Shown piece after piece: positions 20,376 through 20,704 of a stretch of 20,704 nucleotides of DNA. The stretch is from Sulfurospirillum sp. UBA6810. GTDB taxonomy: Bacteria > Campylobacterota > Campylobacteria > Campylobacterales > Sulfurospirillaceae. The position numbers and the translations under genes are program-made. The stretch covers positions 1-20,704 of the forward strand of contig DKEY01000183.1 of the NCBI GenBank assembly GCA_002469305.1, given 5' to 3'. Numbering within the stretch: position 1 is the first letter of the stretch; every line of letters begins with the position of its first letter. The notes beneath the pieces were generated by a model. The model was not told the origin of the DNA, made no database searches, and was given only the letters and a program-made list of their open reading frames with translations.

Positions 20376-20704
20376 ATGAGAAAAGAGTGGGTAAAACAAA
20401 GAGAAAATGATGCTGTTAAAACACAGATGTACTATGCGAAGCAAGGTATCATCACGCAAGAAATGGAATATGTAGCAAAAGTAGAAAATCTCTCAAGTGA
20501 ACTTATAAGACGTGAGATAGCACGTGGTAGGATGATAATCCCAGCAAATATAAACCACATAAATCTAAAACCTATGGCAATAGGAATTGCTGCAAAATGT
20601 AAAATAAACTCAAATATAGGCTCATCAGCACTCGCTTCAAATCCAGATGAAGAAGTTGAAAAAGTAAAGGTTTCAGAAAAATACGGTGCCGATACTATCA
20701 TGGA
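20376..20704 (+). CDS. thiC: phosphomethylpyrimidine synthase ThiC, 5' part
   Basis: The visible 109 residues (MRKEWVKQRENDAVKTQMYYAKQ.. and RGRMIIPANINHINLKPMAIG.. and KCKINSNIGSSALASNPDEEVEKVKVSEKYGADTIM) are the highly conserved N-terminal region of ThiC, the radical-SAM enzyme that turns aminoimidazole ribotide into the thiamine pyrimidine. The reading frame is open to the right edge, so the C-terminal Fe-S cluster motif is outside the window. AAAGG (20365-20369) lies six bases before the ATG at 20376. The 122-base spacer to ispDF carries A/T-rich promoter-like sequence (GATATTATAC near 20281) but no recognisable TPP riboswitch. Confidence 0.96.
   Translation, partial: MRKEWVKQRENDAVKTQMYYAKQGIITQEMEYVAKVENLSSELIRREIARGRMIIPANINHINLKPMAIGIAAKCKINSNIGSSALASNPDEEVEKVKVSEKYGADTIM

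Noticed and set aside
1..20704. tRNA, rRNA or a replication origin
   Set aside because: I saw no cloverleaf, no rRNA core sequence and no DnaA-box cluster. A covariance-model scan would settle the tRNA question.

Overview
The window looks like the chromosome of a free-living member of the Campylobacterota, of a Sulfurimonas/Arcobacter/Sulfurospirillum-like type; I cannot name a genus from sequence alone. The reasons are the low G+C content, the fused ispDF gene, and the gene order ispDF - atypical response regulator - ATP-sulfurylase-like gene - pgpA, which is the Campylobacter jejuni Cj1607-Cj1610 order and includes the Helicobacter HP1020-HP1021 pair. A cowN gene implies that the organism fixes nitrogen. 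All coordinates and motifs were read by eye; no database search was run.

Left part (1-3620), accessory: a small unknown gene, a secreted Sel1/Hcp-type repeat protein built of ten near-identical 108-bp units, a MntA/HepT (MNT-HEPN) toxin-antitoxin pair whose HepT reading frame carries an in-frame amber codon, a decayed IS3-type transposase start, and a lone nucleotidyltransferase. This part has long gene-poor spacers.

Middle part (3621-11914), respiration and nitrogen-related: cowN behind a well-formed sigma-54 (-24/-12) promoter; a polytopic transporter; a two-gene cytochrome bd-like oxidase whose subunit I carries a C-terminal cytochrome c domain; a leftward group encoding a DUF134-FeMo-co-binding regulator, a periplasmic thioredoxin-like protein and an unknown exported protein; a rightward pair of an unknown membrane-anchored protein and a SLAC1/TehA-type channel; and a rubrerythrin-like diiron protein.

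Right part (12084-20704), core metabolism: proC, a secreted SNase-like protein, a small membrane protein, a heme-c-sensing diguanylate cyclase, a YigZ/IMPACT protein, a YceI protein, the compact leftward operon ispDF - HP1021-like regulator - Sat-like - pgpA, and the 5' part of thiC running off the right edge.

The most unusual sequence-level signal is the 10-bp palindrome TTACATGTAA. It occurs nine times exactly, plus variants, spread over coding and non-coding DNA. I estimate roughly 0.1 occurrences expected for this base composition. In genes it always encodes Leu-His-Val-Lys/Asn, and three copies share the longer form TTCTTTACATGTAAGATT. This resembles a genome-wide iterated signal such as HIP1 or a DNA-uptake sequence. 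Other points worth following are the sigma-54 cowN promoter, the disrupted hepT, the missing phospho-acceptor in the HP1021-like regulator, and the altered catalytic motifs of the ATP-sulfurylase-like and SNase-like proteins.
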